From NCBI GenBank assembly GCA_903924465.1, contig CAIYBN010000120.1:62001-126000 (forward strand): 64,000 nucleotides of DNA. The letters are read 5' to 3'. The notes under the pieces are model-generated. The model had not been told where the DNA came from. It worked only from the letters and a program-made list of their open reading frames with translations, and did not search any database. The stretch comes from an uncultured Myxococcales bacterium (lineage in GTDB: Bacteria; Myxococcota_A; UBA9042). Each line of letters begins with the position of its first letter. Positions within the stretch are counted from its first letter, which is position 1. A program made the position numbers and the translations under genes. Of this stretch, positions 62,364 through 64,000 are shown one piece after another.

Positions 62364-64000
62364 ATGCCGGAGCAAGAAGGCAAGTTGACGACGCAGCATC
62401 CCGACCACAAGCCGCAATCCTGGCCGAACGACCTGCGGGTGCGCGTTGAGCCGGTGTTGCAGGTGCTCGGGCGCGTGCGCTGGCGTCGGCGGCTGCAGAC
62501 GGCGGTGGCGCGGTTGCTGGGCTGGCTGGCCGTCCTCGTGGCGCTACTCGTGCCGGCCACGCTGCTGATCCGCGTGGACGTGGCCGACGTGCCCGTTGCC
62601 GAAAGCATCGCCGGCCTGACGCTGCTGGCGATCCTGCACGCGCTCTGGCAACGGCATCCGTGGCGGTTGCTGGCGCGGCAGGTCGATCAACAAGTCGATG
62701 GCAAGGACGCGCTCGCGACGGCGCTGTGGCTGGCAGAGAGCCAGCGTCGGGATGGTTGGGCGCGGGTTCAAGCGCACGCGGCGGTGGCGCTCGCCGGGCG
62801 TTTGCAGCCGCGGAGCTTGCAGCCGTGGCGCATCCCGCGCGCATGGTTGGGGGTCACGGTCGCCACTTTGCTGCTGGCGTTCGCGGTCTACGCGCCGTTG
62901 GATGACGCCCGGCGGGTGGTGGGCTTGCGGCGGACCGGTCCAGCGAATGGCCTTGTGTTCGCCCTGCCCGGCGGGCCGCAGCCGTTCACGTCGGCCGCGG
63001 CGCTGCTGGGCGAAGACACGACGAAGCTCCTCGACGCCGACGCGCGGATGCTGGCGGACATCGAGACGCAAGTGACCGATGAGCCGACCCGAAAGTGGCT
63101 GGGCGACGTGCGCAAAGTGGTCGACGGCGTCGCGGACGGCAAGCTCGACAAGCGTCAGGCGCTGGAAATGCTCGCGCAGTTGGACGCGCAAAAGCCCGCG
63201 GTGCCGCAGAATCCGCTGGATCCGCCGGAGTCCAAGGCTGCACAGGACATCGCGCCGGGCGAAAAAACCAGTGCCGAGCCAAAGAGTCCCGAGCAGGTGT
63301 CCGAGGCGCAGGAACAGAAGGACCAGGCGCTGAGAAACGCGGTGGCGGAAGCGGCGAAGGCGGCGGCGAAGGCGGCGCCCAAAGGCGAGGAGCAGAAGCT
63401 GTTGCAGGAAGCGGCGGAGAAGAAGGATCTGGGGCTGCTGGCCAAGCTCGCCGAAAAATTGGCCAACAAGAACCTGAGCGACAAGGAGCTGGAACAGTGG
63501 ATCAAGGCGGCGGAGAAGTTCGCCGGTGCTTTGAAAGACCAAAAGCTGCCGGACAAGTTCAAGGATTTGGCGGATCGCGTCGATCGGCTGCAGAAGAAAC
63601 GCGCGCAGGAAGGCGGGCTGGGCGCAAGCGATCAGGAGCGTCTGAAGTCGGGGCGCAAGGAGCTGGAACAGCTCAAACGCGAGCACGGCGACGTGATGGC
63701 GGCGCAGCATCAGGTGCAGCGGCTGGAACGCGGGGCGCAGGGCGCGGCGGATATGCTGCGGCGGGCGCAGCAGGACGATCGGCTGGGCAAAAAGGAAAAT
63801 GCCGAGGAGAAGAAGCAGGCGCAGGAGGAACTCAAGCGGGCGATGCGCGCGGCGGCGAACGAGATGCGCCGCGAGAACGAGCGGCAGCAGGATCGTCAGG
63901 CGCAGCGGATCGGCCAGAGCCGGATGCGTGAACTGCGCGAGGCGCTGGAGCGCACGGGGAGCAAGCCCGATTTGGCGCGGCGGCAGTTCGACAAGAAAGC
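62364..64000 (+). CDS. Membrane protein with long coiled coil (DUF4175-like), 3' end outside window
   Basis: 545 residues seen from ATG 62364; the frame is open to the right edge. Two early helices (LLGWLAVLVALLVPATLLI, VAESIAGLTLLAILHALW), a soluble stretch, a third helix near residue 160 (WLGVTVATLLLAFAVYAPL). After that the chain is Lys/Glu/Ala/Gln-rich coiled coil (EQKDQALRNAVAEAAKAAAK, SDKELEQWIKAAEKFAGAL, EEKKQAQEELKRAMRAAANE). The layout matches the large membrane protein found with VWA, DUF58 and DUF4159 genes in other bacteria, and such genes lie 10 kb to the left. Codon usage is uniform with the neighbours. Confidence 0.7.
   Translation, partial: MPEQEGKLTTQHPDHKPQSWPNDLRVRVEPVLQVLGRVRWRRRLQTAVARLLGWLAVLVALLVPATLLIRVDVADVPVAESIAGLTLLAILHALWQRHPWRLLARQVDQQVDGKDALATALWLAESQRRDGWARVQAHAAVALAGRLQPRSLQPWRIPRAWLGVTVATLLLAFAVYAPLDDARRVVGLRRTGPANGLVFALPGGPQPFTSAAALLGEDTTKLLDADARMLADIETQVTDEPTRKWLGDVRKVVDGVADGKLDKRQALEMLAQLDAQKPAVPQNPLDPPESKAAQDIAPGEKTSAEPKSPEQVSEAQEQKDQALRNAVAEAAKAAAKAAPKGEEQKLLQEAAEKKDLGLLAKLAEKLANKNLSDKELEQWIKAAEKFAGALKDQKLPDKFKDLADRVDRLQKKRAQEGGLGASDQERLKSGRKELEQLKREHGDVMAAQHQVQRLERGAQGAADMLRRAQQDDRLGKKENAEEKKQAQEELKRAMRAAANEMRRENERQQDRQAQRIGQSRMRELREALERTGSKPDLARRQFDKK

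Noticed and set aside
62544..63710. 388-codon open frame on the minus strand.
   Set aside because: It is the shadow of the coiled-coil membrane protein: Gln/Arg/Leu-rich nonsense, no ribosome site, and the plus frame encodes proper helices.
1..64000. CRISPR arrays, rRNA, tRNA, prophage and intact insertion sequences.
   Set aside because: No regularly spaced direct repeats, no rRNA or tRNA signatures, and no transposase, integrase or phage gene was seen; the two repeat families are scattered single units.

Overview
The window is high-GC, gene-dense bacterial DNA that fits a predatory or social deltaproteobacterium-like lineage (Myxococcota, Bradymonadota or a relative). The grounds are: several FHA-domain proteins, a Ser/Thr kinase next to an FHA/sigma-54 activator, many lipoproteins with long Asp/Ala/Asn-rich spacers, GTG/TTG starts, a K+-dependent-type membrane pyrophosphatase and zinc-ribbon/TM proteins. 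This placement is inferred from gene content only. No rRNA, tRNA, CRISPR array, phage or intact IS was found.

Layout. 1-4662: 3' part of an esterase, a convergent GT-C-like membrane protein and the pyrophosphatase. 4793-14687: one close-packed rightward run with many 1-4 base overlaps. It starts with a DprE2-like/DprE1-like oxidoreductase pair, continues with a GT4 glycosyltransferase, a polyprenyl-phosphate sugar transferase, a secreted protein, a flippase and an O-antigen ligase/polymerase, and ends in thiS-thiG-thiE/tenI. It looks like a surface-glycan operon with thiamine genes appended. 14805-20239: an FHA protein fused to a degenerate CpaF-like ATPase, a double-FHA/TM/repeat protein, and acetyl-CoA synthetase. 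20246-24842: a beta-propeller lipoprotein with a CxxCH motif, a thioredoxin-like lipoprotein, a monohaem cytochrome lipoprotein and small proteins. 25121-25885: a MntA/HepT toxin-antitoxin pair whose toxin gene is split by a 141-bp repeat. 26178-28799: the leftward rplY-pth-rpsF-rpsR-rplI operon with a clear promoter and terminator.

29164-34509: a methyltransferase, a large membrane protein and a secreted protein with three DsbA-like domains. 34514-39740: a leftward housekeeping run (TPR protein, small membrane protein, maf, yggS, upp-like, hpt, metallo-hydrolase). 39969-44346: a degenerate metallophosphatase-like protein, HemW, a TPR membrane protein and a Cys-rich lipoprotein. 44459-52967: leftward zinc-ribbon protein, serine hydrolase, aminopeptidase N with HEAT repeats, a VWA membrane protein and DUF4159. 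53171-64000: lipoprotein, monoacylglycerol-lipase-like hydrolase, Ser/Thr kinase, FHA-sigma-54 activator, a free-standing sigma-70 region-4-like protein, a 53-residue basic protein, a soluble lytic transglycosylase and a truncated coiled-coil membrane protein.

Two dispersed repeat families lie between (and once inside) these genes. Family 1 has three 141-142 bp copies with degenerate terminal inverted repeats. Family 2 has three 123-187 bp copies; each can fold end to end into one long hairpin, and the copies differ by paired, compensating changes. These repeats, the sigma-4 look-alike and the FHA/CpaF pseudo-ATPase are the most unusual items here.
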